A stretch of 64,000 bases of DNA from Bradyrhizobium sp. JYMT SZCCT0428 (GTDB taxonomy: Bacteria > Pseudomonadota > Alphaproteobacteria > Rhizobiales > Xanthobacteraceae). Numbering within the stretch: the stretch's first letter is position 1; every line of letters starts with the position of its first letter. The notes under the pieces are model-generated. The model saw only the letters and a program-made list of their open reading frames with translations. It was not told where the DNA came from and did not search any database. The stretch lies in contig NZ_JAFCLS010000001.1 of NCBI RefSeq assembly GCF_018131075.1, positions 62,001-126,000 on the forward strand. Direction: 5' to 3'. Positions 55,749-64,000 of the stretch are shown in pieces. Made by a program: the position numbers and the translations under genes.

Positions 55749-56489
55749 ATGGTCAGCATCAGCCTGCGCGACGTCAGCCTCGATTATCCGCTCTATGGAG
55801 CCTACGACTTCTCAGTCAAGCGCCGCCTGCTCGGACGGTTGCTCAACGAACGGAGCGAGACGCGCACGATCCGCGCCATCGACAACATGTCGCTCGAAGC
55901 CACCGCCGGTGCGCGCATCGGCCTTGCCGGGCCGAACGGCTCCGGAAAATCGACCCTGCTGCGGCTGCTTGCCGGCGTCTATCCGCCGACGCGCGGCCGC
56001 ATGGAGATATCAGGCAGTGTCGTGCCGCTGATCGGCCTGAACGCAGGCGCCAACATGGATTTCGTGGCTGACGACAATATCCGCCTGCTGCTGCGGATCA
56101 GCGGACACAAGCCGACACAGGCCGTCGTGGACGAGATCTGGCAGTTCACCGAGCTCGAAGAACGCATGCGGCATATGCCGCTGCGCATGTTCTCCTCGGG
56201 CATGCTGATGCGCGTGCTGTTCGCCACCGCCACGGCGTTTCCGGCCGACATTCTGCTGCTCGACGAATGGCTGAGTGTGGTCGACGAAAAATTCTCAGCG
56301 AAGGCCGAGCAGCGGATGCTCAAGCTGGTCTCGATGGCCGCGATCGTGATCATCGCGTCCCACGATCAGGCGCTGCTGCGCCGCACCTGCACCAGCGTCA
56401 TCAACCTCGATCAAGGGCGCATCGTACGCACGGTACCGCTCGACAGATATTCCGAACGCCCATTCGAACTGGAAGAGAAGAGAGCATGA
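55749..56489 (+). CDS. Wzt-like polysaccharide ABC transporter ATPase
   Basis: A 246-aa nucleotide-binding subunit. Walker A GPNGSGKST (61-69), ABC signature in the Wzt-typical form FSSGMLMRV (149-157), Walker B DILLLDEWLSVVDE and H-loop His205 (IIASHDQ) are present. The Wzt-type C-terminal carbohydrate-binding domain is absent, so it resembles short KpsT/TagH-like ATPases. Its permease partner is the C-terminal half of the upstream fusion. It overlaps the following GT4 gene by 4 bp. Confidence 0.92.
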   Translation: MVSISLRDVSLDYPLYGAYDFSVKRRLLGRLLNERSETRTIRAIDNMSLEATAGARIGLAGPNGSGKSTLLRLLAGVYPPTRGRMEISGSVVPLIGLNAGANMDFVADDNIRLLLRISGHKPTQAVVDEIWQFTELEERMRHMPLRMFSSGMLMRVLFATATAFPADILLLDEWLSVVDEKFSAKAEQRMLKLVSMAAIVIIASHDQALLRRTCTSVINLDQGRIVRTVPLDRYSERPFELEEKRA

Positions 56490-57859
56490 AGATCCTGGTT
56501 GTCAGCGAGGCACTCGGCGAGCCGAACCACAAGCGCGGCATTTTTCATTTCACGCGCGAGCTGATCCGGTCGCTCGCCGCCGACGGCCACGACCTGACGC
56601 TGCTCGTCGAAACGACGCGCCGCTATCGTCAGTTGCGGACCCGGCAGCGGCGCGCGCAACTGTTCCCGGCGGATTCGCGCCTGATCGAGCTGTTGGCGCT
56701 TTACCGGTTCCTGGACGAAGCCGACATGAACGAGCCGGTGACGCGGAGCGCGGTGCGGCGCACGATCGACTGGGTCAAACACCGGATCCGCGCGTGCACC
56801 TCGTGGGAGTTCGGCGCCTGCCTGCTGCGGGCGATCGGGCTGCTGCCCCTGCGGGCCAAGCTGATCGAAAACAAGACCGCCGGGCTGGAATACATCCCGA
56901 CCGATTTACGGCACCTCGAACTGTTTCGCGACTTTCTGCTCGAACCCGGATTTTACAGCTACCAGGACGCTTCGGCGCTGACCCTGCTGCCACCGCCGCA
57001 GATCGATACCCGCGACTATGACGTCATCCTGGTCGATACGCCGACGCGGGTTGCGATCAAGCGCGGCCCCAACGCCAAGGTCATCTGCGTGGTCCACGAC
57101 TTGCTGCCGCTCACGGATCTGAAGCTGAGCGACGTCGCGACGCGCCTGTTCCTGTCGCGCCTGATGACCAGTCTGCATCAGGCCGACGAACTGGCCTTCG
57201 TTTCCAACTACAGCATGAACCGGTTCCGCGATCTGCTGCCGCAATTCTTCTACCTGCCGGCGCGGGTGGTCTACCCGCGTACGCGCTTCGAACCGTTCCG
57301 GCTCGCGCCGGTGCCGGTTTCGACCGCACGGCCGGGACAGCCGACCTTTGTCGTGATCGTTTCGGCGGAACCGCGAAAGAACCTCAACGCGGTGGTCCGC
57401 GCCTTCCGCAAAATGCCCCATGCCGACCTCGTCGTGATCGGTTACGCCGGCGGCACCAGCCTGATGCGCAATCCGCCGCCGAACGTCCGCTTTGCGGGCT
57501 ATGTCGAGGAACATGAGAAGGCCGCGCTGATATCAGATGCGCACGGCCTGATCATGCCGAGCCTGGCCGAAGGCTTTGGCGTGCCCATCATCGAAGCGCT
57601 GGCGGCCAACACACCCGTTCTGTGCTCGGACATTCCGGTGTTTCGCGAAGTGGCGGGCGAACTTGCCGATTATTTCGATCCGTTCTCGACCGAATCCATC
57701 TGCGCGTCCGTCACCCGGGTGCTCTCCGGTCAGGATGAATGGCGCCGCAAAATTCGCGAGCGCCGCGGCGAACTGGTGGAACGCTTCGGCCCCCAGACCC
57801 AGGCCCGCGATCTTCTCGCTCCCCCCAGAACCGTCGAGTACCTGGTCGCCGCGCAATAG
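56486..57859 (+). CDS. GT4 glycosyltransferase
   Basis: A 457-aa GT-B protein, coupled to the ATPase gene by an ATGA overlap. The N-terminal domain starts KILVVSEALGEPNHKRGIFHF and is longer than usual, with a helical insertion around residues 40-190. The C-terminal domain has FVVIVSAEPRKNLNAVVRAF and the E-x7-E region MPSLAEGFGVPIIEALAANTPVLCS. It probably works in the cytoplasm on a lipid-linked acceptor. Donor and acceptor sugars are unknown. Confidence 0.9.
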   Translation: MKILVVSEALGEPNHKRGIFHFTRELIRSLAADGHDLTLLVETTRRYRQLRTRQRRAQLFPADSRLIELLALYRFLDEADMNEPVTRSAVRRTIDWVKHRIRACTSWEFGACLLRAIGLLPLRAKLIENKTAGLEYIPTDLRHLELFRDFLLEPGFYSYQDASALTLLPPPQIDTRDYDVILVDTPTRVAIKRGPNAKVICVVHDLLPLTDLKLSDVATRLFLSRLMTSLHQADELAFVSNYSMNRFRDLLPQFFYLPARVVYPRTRFEPFRLAPVPVSTARPGQPTFVVIVSAEPRKNLNAVVRAFRKMPHADLVVIGYAGGTSLMRNPPPNVRFAGYVEEHEKAALISDAHGLIMPSLAEGFGVPIIEALAANTPVLCSDIPVFREVAGELADYFDPFSTESICASVTRVLSGQDEWRRKIRERRGELVERFGPQTQARDLLAPPRTVEYLVAAQ

Positions 57860-57940
57860 GACGACGGCTGAATCGCCGACGCCTCTTGGCGACGGCCTGA
57901 CCGAGACCTTCAGAACCTTGCAAAATCTTGGGATGCTGCG

Positions 57941-59230
57941 ATGACGAGCGTCGAGCGTAATTTGCTGTGCGACCATGCCGGATCGGCCGGACAGGCGGGA
58001 TGGCGCGGCACGCTACGCCGTCTGGCGGTCGATGTCCGCAATGCCGATATCCTGGCGGCCCTGACCGCGGCTGCGTTGCCGTGGTCGACCTCCGCCACGG
58101 CCATCCTCATCGTGCTCTGGCTCGTCGTCCTTGTCCCGACCATCGATAGGGACGCCTTCGTTCGTCATCTGGCGCATCCGGCCTGCGCCCTACCCTACGC
58201 GTTTGTCGCGCTCGCCATTCTCGGCGTGTTCTGGACGGACGGCACATGGTCGGCGGCCCTGCACGGCATCAAACCAGTCGCAAAACTGCTGATGATCCCG
58301 TTTCTGCTCTATCACTTTCAGCGTTCGCAGCGCGCCAGTTGGGTTTTTGCAGCGTTCCTCGTTTCATGCACCCTGATGATGATCCTGTCCTGGATCGTGC
58401 TCTACGCGCCGCAGTTCAAGCTTGGGCCGACCGCCTCGGATGGCGTTCCCGTCAAGAACTATATCGACCAGAGCCAGGAGTTCGCGCTGTGTGCGTTTGC
58501 GCTGGCGTTGCCGGCGCTGATCGCGCTTCGCGAGCGGCGGCTGGCCGCGGCGATCGGCTGGCTGGTGCTGTCGGTGGCGTTCGTTGCGAACATGATGTTC
58601 GTGGCCTCGGCACGCACGGCGCTGGTGTACATGCCGGTGCTTCTGGTGCTGTTCACCGCCTTGCATCTGAGCCGGCGCACCATGCCGGCGCTGTTTGCGG
58701 CGGCCATCGTTGCCGCCGCCATCGTCTGGTCGACCTCGCCCTACCTGCGGCAGCGCATCGCCGACATTGCGACCGAGTATCAGGGCTATGAAACCAACAC
58801 CGTGGTGTCGACAGCGCAGCGATTGCATTATTGGCGCAAGTCGCTCGGCTTCTTTGCCGATGCTCCGCTGTTCGGCCACGGCACCGGCTCGACCCGGCAG
58901 CTGTTCGCGCGCGCGGCCGCCGGGCAGACGGGGCTATGGGCCGAGGTGGTCAGCAATCCGCACAACCAGACCCTCAACGTTGCCGTGCAATGGGGACTGC
59001 TCGGCGTCATTACGCTGTACGGGATGTGGCTGAGCCATCTCCTGCTGTTCCGCGGCGACGGCCTGGCGGCCTGGATCGGGCTCGTCACCGTCGTGCAGAA
59101 CTTCGTCAGCTCCCTCTTGAACTCGCATCTGTTCGATTTTCACGAGGGATGGATGTACGTGCTCGGCGTCGGCGTTGCCGGCGGAATGTCGCTGCGCGCG
59201 ACCATCCGGAACCGAAGTTCAGGTGCCTGA
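57941..59230 (+). CDS. O-antigen ligase/polymerase-like (Wzy_C) membrane protein
   Basis: A 429-aa membrane protein with about ten hydrophobic segments. The large periplasmic loop near residues 270-350 holds RLHYWRKSLGFFADAPLFGHGTGS (as two adjacent segments) and the conserved NPHNQTLNVAVQWG, which corresponds to the His-containing motif of WaaL/Wzy_C proteins. It is expected to transfer or polymerise a glycan on the periplasmic face. It follows the GT4 gene by 81 bp and is probably in the same operon. Ligase and polymerase roles cannot be separated by sequence. Confidence 0.87.
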   Translation: MTSVERNLLCDHAGSAGQAGWRGTLRRLAVDVRNADILAALTAAALPWSTSATAILIVLWLVVLVPTIDRDAFVRHLAHPACALPYAFVALAILGVFWTDGTWSAALHGIKPVAKLLMIPFLLYHFQRSQRASWVFAAFLVSCTLMMILSWIVLYAPQFKLGPTASDGVPVKNYIDQSQEFALCAFALALPALIALRERRLAAAIGWLVLSVAFVANMMFVASARTALVYMPVLLVLFTALHLSRRTMPALFAAAIVAAAIVWSTSPYLRQRIADIATEYQGYETNTVVSTAQRLHYWRKSLGFFADAPLFGHGTGSTRQLFARAAAGQTGLWAEVVSNPHNQTLNVAVQWGLLGVITLYGMWLSHLLLFRGDGLAAWIGLVTVVQNFVSSLLNSHLFDFHEGWMYVLGVGVAGGMSLRATIRNRSSGA

Positions 59231-59282
59231 TATCGTCCCGATTGTCACCACCACCGACCTCTCGCGAAAACATTGTCGGCCT

Positions 59283-60499
59283 CTAGTGCCCGACCTCACC
59301 CGCGATGATGTCGCCGAACAGCTCCCAGCTTGCGCCGTTGAACTTCATCAGCTGCATCTGCTCGATCGGAAAGAAATCGTTCGCCCCGGTATTGATCTGG
59401 ATACCGGGCAGCAGCACGTCGCTGGTAACGCCTTTCAGGCTGGCGGCCTGCTTCATCACGTTCTCGCGCGTGAGATTGTCGCCGCATTGTTTCAGCACCT
59501 GGACCATGGTCTGCGCGGTCGCGTAGCCATAGACGTTGTTGTTGTTGGTCTTGTCGCCCTCCGGAAAAAACTTGTCCATGAACGCGGCCCACGCCTTGAT
59601 GCCGGGATCGTCCTTCCACACGGGATCGGTCGGATCCTTGATGTAGGCCGTCGAAATAATACCCTTGGCGTTGTCCAGTCCGGCCGGCTTGAGCACGGTG
59701 GCCACCGACGTCGAGACGTTACCGAGGAAATAGACCGGCTTCCAGCCGAGTTCCGCCACCTTGCGGATTGCCTGCGCCGCGCCCTTGGCGCCGCCCAGGT
59801 CATGAAGATATCGGCGCCGGAGTCTTTCAGCGACACGATCTGCGAATCGAGGGTGGGATCGGCAACCTCGTATGATTTGTCCGCGATGATCATGTTGGCC
59901 TTGGCGCCGAGGCCGTCGCGCAATCCCTTCATCTGATCCCGGCCGGCGTCGTCATTCTGCCAGATCGCGGCGATCCTGCCGTTCGGATAGTTCTTCAGGA
60001 TGTAGGCCGCGTAGATCCGGCCCTCGCTCTGGTAGTTGGGCTGCCAGCCCATGGTCCACGGAAAGTTCTGCGGATCGCCAAACTTGGTGGCCCCTGTCGC
60101 CACGAAAAGCTGCGGGACCTTCTTGGCGTTCATGTATTTCTGGATCGCCGAGTTCGACGGCGTACCGAGCGGCTGGAACACCAGCAAAACCTCGTCGCTC
60201 TCCACCAGCTTGCGCGCCTGCTCGACGGCTTTCGGCGGACTGTAGGCGTCGTCATAGCTGATGAAACTGATCTTGCGGCCGTTGATGCCGCCTTCGGCGT
60301 TGATCTTGTTGAAATACGCGGCCTGGGCCTTGCCGATGGTGCCGTAAGCGGAGGCCGGACCGCTATAGGGCATGATGTTGCCGATCTTGATTTCGGTATC
60401 GGACGCGCCCGGATCGTATTTCTTCTGCGCGTGGGCTGCGGTCGCGGTCATCGCGGCGATCGCCGTCATGGCAACCAGGGTTCGGATTCGAGCCGTCAT
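59283..60499 (-). pseudogene. Branched-chain amino-acid-type (LivK) substrate-binding protein, frameshifted
   Basis: The ATG at 60499 follows GGGAGAG and starts a Sec signal (MTARIRTLVAMTAIAAMTATAAHA). The type 1 periplasmic-binding fold follows (IKIGNIMPYSGPASAYG, KISFISYDDAYSPPKAVEQA). After DIFMTWAAP, near 59787, one base appears to be missing; the next frame continues KGAAQAIRK, VAELGWKPVYFLGNVS and runs to the end at 59283. No permease or ATPase genes of this ABC family are nearby, so it was an orphan binding protein. Confidence 0.82.
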
Positions 60500-60656
60500 C
60501 GTTCTCTCCCACGCTTTATTATTTTGACGAAGTGTCGCAATCCGCGCGCGGACTGGCAAGCGGCCGCTTATTCCGCTGGATGAAACAGCATTGTTGCGCG
60601 TCGCCTTTTATGATTGATGCAGGGCGACACGTTTCCCCTGCAAGGTTTCCTTAGAA

Positions 60657-62804
60657 TTGAACCCGACGACACGCATTGGCCCCCGACATCCGAAGCTCGC
60701 CGCAGGCGGATTCCGCGCCGCGCGCTGGCTGGCCGCGAAGACGTTTGGCGCGGCCGGCTTTCACCAGCTCGGCTCGAAATTCGCCGACGCGCGGATCGCG
60801 CATGCGCGCGAAAAGCTCGCGCGCGGGGAAACGGTCTATCTCGCCGGCCTCGGCGCGCCCGGCACGCATAATTCGGGCGTGGCGCTGGTCGAGGTGACGC
60901 AGGCCCATGGCCCCCGCCTGATCCTCAACAACGAGGAAGAACGTTTCTCCGCCAACAAGCACACGACGGAATATCCGCGCGCCTCTGTTGATGCGATGGT
61001 TGCAGCCTTGCGCGGCATCGGACGCGACATCGGCGATATCGACGCCTGGCTGACCAGCTGGGACTACCCGACACTGGCGGGAACACTGGCGCGCTCGGTG
61101 CTGGAAGAAATCCCGCAAAGCCTGAAGCTGCTGCGCACCACCGAAGCGGCCGGCTTCGACGGACGGCGACTCGACCAGATGACGCGCACGCCAAAGATCC
61201 TTGCGAAGCAGTTGGGGCTTTCCGAGCGCGTGCAGCTGATCTGCCTGCCGCATCACGACAACCATGCCTGGTTTTCCTATGCGGCCTCGCCCTTCGCCGC
61301 AGACGGCGAGCCGGTGGCGGTCGCGGTGCTCGACGGCACCGGCGATCAGGGCTCGATCTCGCTGTACGTCGTCCAGAAAGGCAAGATGCGCCGGCTCTAC
61401 TGCAACGACAGCATGTTTGATTCACTGGGCGCGTTCTACAGCGTGATTTCATCGACGCAGGGCGGCTGGACCTGGCTCTCCAGCGAAGGCCGCTATATGG
61501 GCGCGGCCGCCTGGGGCGACATGAACCGCACGACAAATCCGTATTACGCGCGGCTGCGAAACGTCCTGCATTTCGGCGAAGCCGGCGAAGTCAGGCTCAA
61601 CCGCGCGATGGCCAACTGGTATTGCGACCCGTTCGATAACCCTTACAAGACGGCCCTCACCGACATCCTTGGGCCACCGCTCACGCCCGACCAGCTCTGG
61701 AATCCCGACGCGGTGCTGCGCGTCGAGGACATCCATCACCGTCCCGACACCAAGGATCGCCTCGACAAGGCCGCCGCAACGCAACTGGTGTTCGAGGACG
61801 CCATGATCCATGTCGTGGATCATCTGCTGCGCATCACAGGCGCGAGCCGGCTGGTGCTCACCGGCGGCGTGGCGCTGAACGCGATCGGCAACATGCGCCT
61901 GCTCGAACATTTCGATGAAGCCTGGTTCGCAGCCGCGCAGCAACGCAAGGCGCGCCTGCATCTGTGGGTGCCGCCGGTGCCCGGCGATCCCGGCGTCACC
62001 ATCGGCGCCGCCTGGCTGTTCGCGCATCTGGCGGGCGCCCCGCGCGGCGCGCCGATGACGCATGCATTCTATTGCGGCCTGCCCCCCTCCAACGAAGCCA
62101 TTGCGAGCGCGCTCGGCGCCGATGACATCGCCTCGCAGCGGATCGGCGATATCTCGACCGCTGATGGACGCGACGCCATCGCCGATCTGATGGCGGCCGT
62201 GGTCGCGCAGGGCGGCGTGATCGCGCTCTATCAGGGTGCCGCCGAGACCGGCCCGCGCGCGCTCGGCCACCGCTCGATCCTCGCCAATCCCTGCGATCCC
62301 AACGCGCGCGAGCGGCTCAACGAGCGCGTCAAGTACCGCGAGGCGATCCGCCCGCTGGCGCCGATGGCAACGCTGGAAGCTGCCCGGGAATATTTCGATC
62401 TGCTGCCGGGCGCCTCCGACGCCGGTTACAACGCCTACAATTACATGGTGCTGACGGCGCAATCGAAGCCGGGCGCACGTGACAAAATTCCGGCCGTAAT
62501 TCACGCCGACGGCACCGGCCGGATCCAGATCGTCAATGCGGATGACGATCCCCTCACCCACGCTTATCTGAAAGCGCTCGGCCGTCACATCGGCGTCGAG
62601 ATATCCGTCAACACGTCCTTCAATGTCGCCGGTCCAATCGCGCAAACGCCGCAGCAGGCCATCGACACGCTGCGCCGCTCCAAGGGGCTCGATGCCGTCG
62701 TGCTGGTCGCAGATGACGGCGCGGTCTATGCCGCCTGGCACGGCGGCGAGCGCGACAGCGGACGGTTTTCAAGCTGGTTCGCGCAGTGGCAAGCCCGCCG
62801 GTAA
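60657..62804 (+). CDS. NodU/CmcH-family O-carbamoyltransferase
   Basis: A 715-aa protein. The N-terminal Kae1-like domain shows NNEEERFSANKHTTEYPR and the metal-binding HHxxHA signature LPHHDNHAWFSYAAS, plus AVLDGTGDQGSIS and WTWLSSEGRYMGAAAWG. The C-terminal YrdC-like half has GAAETGPRALGHRSILANP and VNTSFNVAGP. Family members transfer a carbamoyl group to hydroxyls of sugars or antibiotics. No ATG fits; the start is a TTG at 60657 after AAGG. Not linked to nod genes; nearness to the glycan locus suggests a glycan substrate. Confidence 0.88.
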   Translation: MNPTTRIGPRHPKLAAGGFRAARWLAAKTFGAAGFHQLGSKFADARIAHAREKLARGETVYLAGLGAPGTHNSGVALVEVTQAHGPRLILNNEEERFSANKHTTEYPRASVDAMVAALRGIGRDIGDIDAWLTSWDYPTLAGTLARSVLEEIPQSLKLLRTTEAAGFDGRRLDQMTRTPKILAKQLGLSERVQLICLPHHDNHAWFSYAASPFAADGEPVAVAVLDGTGDQGSISLYVVQKGKMRRLYCNDSMFDSLGAFYSVISSTQGGWTWLSSEGRYMGAAAWGDMNRTTNPYYARLRNVLHFGEAGEVRLNRAMANWYCDPFDNPYKTALTDILGPPLTPDQLWNPDAVLRVEDIHHRPDTKDRLDKAAATQLVFEDAMIHVVDHLLRITGASRLVLTGGVALNAIGNMRLLEHFDEAWFAAAQQRKARLHLWVPPVPGDPGVTIGAAWLFAHLAGAPRGAPMTHAFYCGLPPSNEAIASALGADDIASQRIGDISTADGRDAIADLMAAVVAQGGVIALYQGAAETGPRALGHRSILANPCDPNARERLNERVKYREAIRPLAPMATLEAAREYFDLLPGASDAGYNAYNYMVLTAQSKPGARDKIPAVIHADGTGRIQIVNADDDPLTHAYLKALGRHIGVEISVNTSFNVAGPIAQTPQQAIDTLRRSKGLDAVVLVADDGAVYAAWHGGERDSGRFSSWFAQWQARR

Positions 62805-62963
62805 GGTTGACAAGTTAGCTTAACCAGCGACTTCAATTGCGTAACGACAGCCGCGCGCTATCGTGCGTGCAGTGGACGATTTTGTTCGTTCCAACCCCTG
62901 TTAACTTCGCCGTCGGGCGATCATATTCCGCCCGGCGGCCTCGTTAAATCGTGAGCGCGCGCC

Positions 62964-63158
62964 ATGCATGCGGAAAGCCAGGAACGGTTACGAATACTGA
63001 GCCTCAGTCCGAAGCCCGCCTGGGCCGAAGTCTGGCACTTGCGGAAGATTTTCATTCCGCGGCGATCCATCACCGGACGCTTGCTGACCGGCAAGGTCTG
63101 GCGTCGTCATGACGGAAGGCGCTGGATCTACAAGAAATTCATCGAACCCACCGGCTGA
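62964..63158 (+). CDS. Small basic conserved hypothetical protein
   Basis: A 64-aa protein rich in Arg, Lys and Trp (PKPAWAEVWHLRKIFIPRRS, GKVWRRHDGRRWIYKKFIE). The basic, aromatic composition with no TM is typical of a small nucleic-acid or membrane-surface protein. The start at 62964 has weak ribosome-binding support. It ends 8 bp before the stop of the opposite EamA gene. Function unknown. Confidence 0.6.
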   Translation: MHAESQERLRILSLSPKPAWAEVWHLRKIFIPRRSITGRLLTGKVWRRHDGRRWIYKKFIEPTG

Positions 63159-63165
63159 GCGCCAT

Positions 63166-64000
63166 CTATCCGATAACAGCCGGCCGTCGAAACAACCCGA
63201 GCACCCGCCCGTCGATCAACAGCAGCGCGCTGCCGATCACCAGCGCGCCCGCGATCTCGCGCGGCGAAATCTGCTCGCCCAGCACCAAATAGCCGAGCAC
63301 GATGGCGGTGACCGGAATCAACAGCGTCACCAGCATGACATTGGTGGCGCCGGAGCGCCGCAAGATCTGGAAGAACACGATATAGGCCAGCGCCGTCGAC
63401 AGGACAGCCAGACCGATCACGGCGCCCCACGTCGCAAGCCCCGGCATCGGCAATTGCCAGGGACGTTCGATGAAGCCAGCGACAACCATCATCATGATGC
63501 TCGAGGCCAGCAACTGAAACGTCGCCGTCCCCAGCGGCGGCGAGTTCGACAAAAGCCGTCGCGCCAATAGCGCCGACAAGCCATAGCTGAACGCACCGGC
63601 AAGGCAGAGCAGGATGCCGATGCCCTGCCCACTCCAGATTCCGTCGCCGTCAAAACTCCAGCCGCGCAGGATAACGACGCCGATCAAGCCCACCACGACG
63701 CCCGCGATCCGCCGCGCCTGCAGCTTCTCTTCACCGGCCACCGCCATCACCACGACGGTAAACAACGGCGTGGTGGCGTTGAGGATCGAGGCGAGCCCGC
63801 TCGGGATGGTCATCTGTCCCGCCACGATCAGCGAGAACGGCAATACGTTGTTGAAAAGCCCGATCGCGAAGAACGGCTTCCAGCCTGCAACCCCCTTCGG
63901 AAAATCAATCCGGTAAACCCATAGCAGCGGCAGCAGGATGATCGACGCCAGCGCCACGCGCAGCAGCACCAGCGTCAGCGGCGGCAATTCGCGCAGCACC
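63166..64000 (-). CDS. EamA/DMT family transporter, 5' end cut by window edge
   Basis: About 277 residues are visible, with nine to ten TM segments in two EamA repeats (residues 1-120 and 145-275; for example FVVVMAVAGEEKLQARRI and GYLVLGEQISPREIAGALVI). The visible N terminus ELPPLTLVLLRVALASI is normally residue 25-30, so the first TM helix lies outside the window. Such proteins export metabolites or amino acids; substrate unknown. Confidence 0.88.
   Translation of the reverse strand, partial: VLRELPPLTLVLLRVALASIILLPLLWVYRIDFPKGVAGWKPFFAIGLFNNVLPFSLIVAGQMTIPSGLASILNATTPLFTVVVMAVAGEEKLQARRIAGVVVGLIGVVILRGWSFDGDGIWSGQGIGILLCLAGAFSYGLSALLARRLLSNSPPLGTATFQLLASSIMMMVVAGFIERPWQLPMPGLATWGAVIGLAVLSTALAYIVFFQILRRSGATNVMLVTLLIPVTAIVLGYLVLGEQISPREIAGALVIGSALLLIDGRVLGLFRRPAVIG

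Noticed and set aside
61449..62741. A 430-codon open frame antisense to the carbamoyltransferase
   Set aside because: The sense strand carries full NodU-family motifs; the antisense product has repetitive Arg/Gly/Ala composition typical of shadow frames.

Overview
The window looks like chromosomal backbone from an alphaproteobacterium of the Bradyrhizobium / Rhodopseudomonas group (Nitrobacteraceae). That assignment is inferred from high GC, the protein families present, a SUF locus next to tyrS and anmK, Omp25/31-type porins, and several intergenic repeat families that I recognise from these genomes. I found no rRNA, tRNA, CRISPR array, prophage, transposase or plasmid function.

Layout. Positions 1-8.4 kb hold the 3' end of a class I PHA synthase, a MAPEG protein, a frameshifted DUF1963 gene, an MFS transporter with a methyltransferase, argC overlapping a PaiB-like gene, a Tat-exported metallo-beta-lactamase-fold hydrolase and a DedA protein. 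Positions 8.7-16.1 kb hold parE, then two convergent porin loci around an SDR gene (one broken porin, one porin with two barrels in tandem), and a flavoprotein monooxygenase. Positions 16.2-24.6 kb hold a secreted caspase-like protein, a winged-helix/TPR regulator, an AraC regulator, an RhlE-type helicase, a diguanylate cyclase and a TfoX-like protein. Positions 24.8-31.8 kb are a complete minus-strand SUF iron-sulfur assembly locus: IscS-like desulfurase, sufB, sufC, sufD, sufS, DUF59 and a HesB/IscA carrier.

Positions 31.9-40.9 kb carry a divergent acyltransferase / membrane LytTR pair, a hydrolase, an SMR transporter, a GST, anmK, tyrS, an MFS transporter and two small envelope proteins. 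Positions 41-44 kb are a signalling cluster (GAF-HisKA_2 kinase, 55-aa protein, lone receiver, Crp/Fnr regulator). Positions 44-53.5 kb hold an enolase-superfamily enzyme, a 1290-aa AsmA-like protein, a Bcp peroxiredoxin with a histone-H1-like tail, an M23 peptidase and a DUF6502-DUF5666 pair.

Positions 53.6-62.8 kb are the most unusual part. A compact plus-strand glycan locus encodes one polypeptide that fuses a GT4 glycosyltransferase to a Wzm-like ABC-2 permease, followed by a short Wzt-like ATPase, a second GT4 and an O-antigen-ligase-like membrane protein. A NodU/CmcH-type carbamoyltransferase follows after an opposite-strand, frameshifted substrate-binding protein gene. I infer synthesis, export and perhaps carbamoylation of a cell-surface glycan.

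Four loci carry six apparent indels in otherwise well-conserved coding sequence, two of them as compensating pairs. Assembly error and real decay cannot be separated from the sequence alone.
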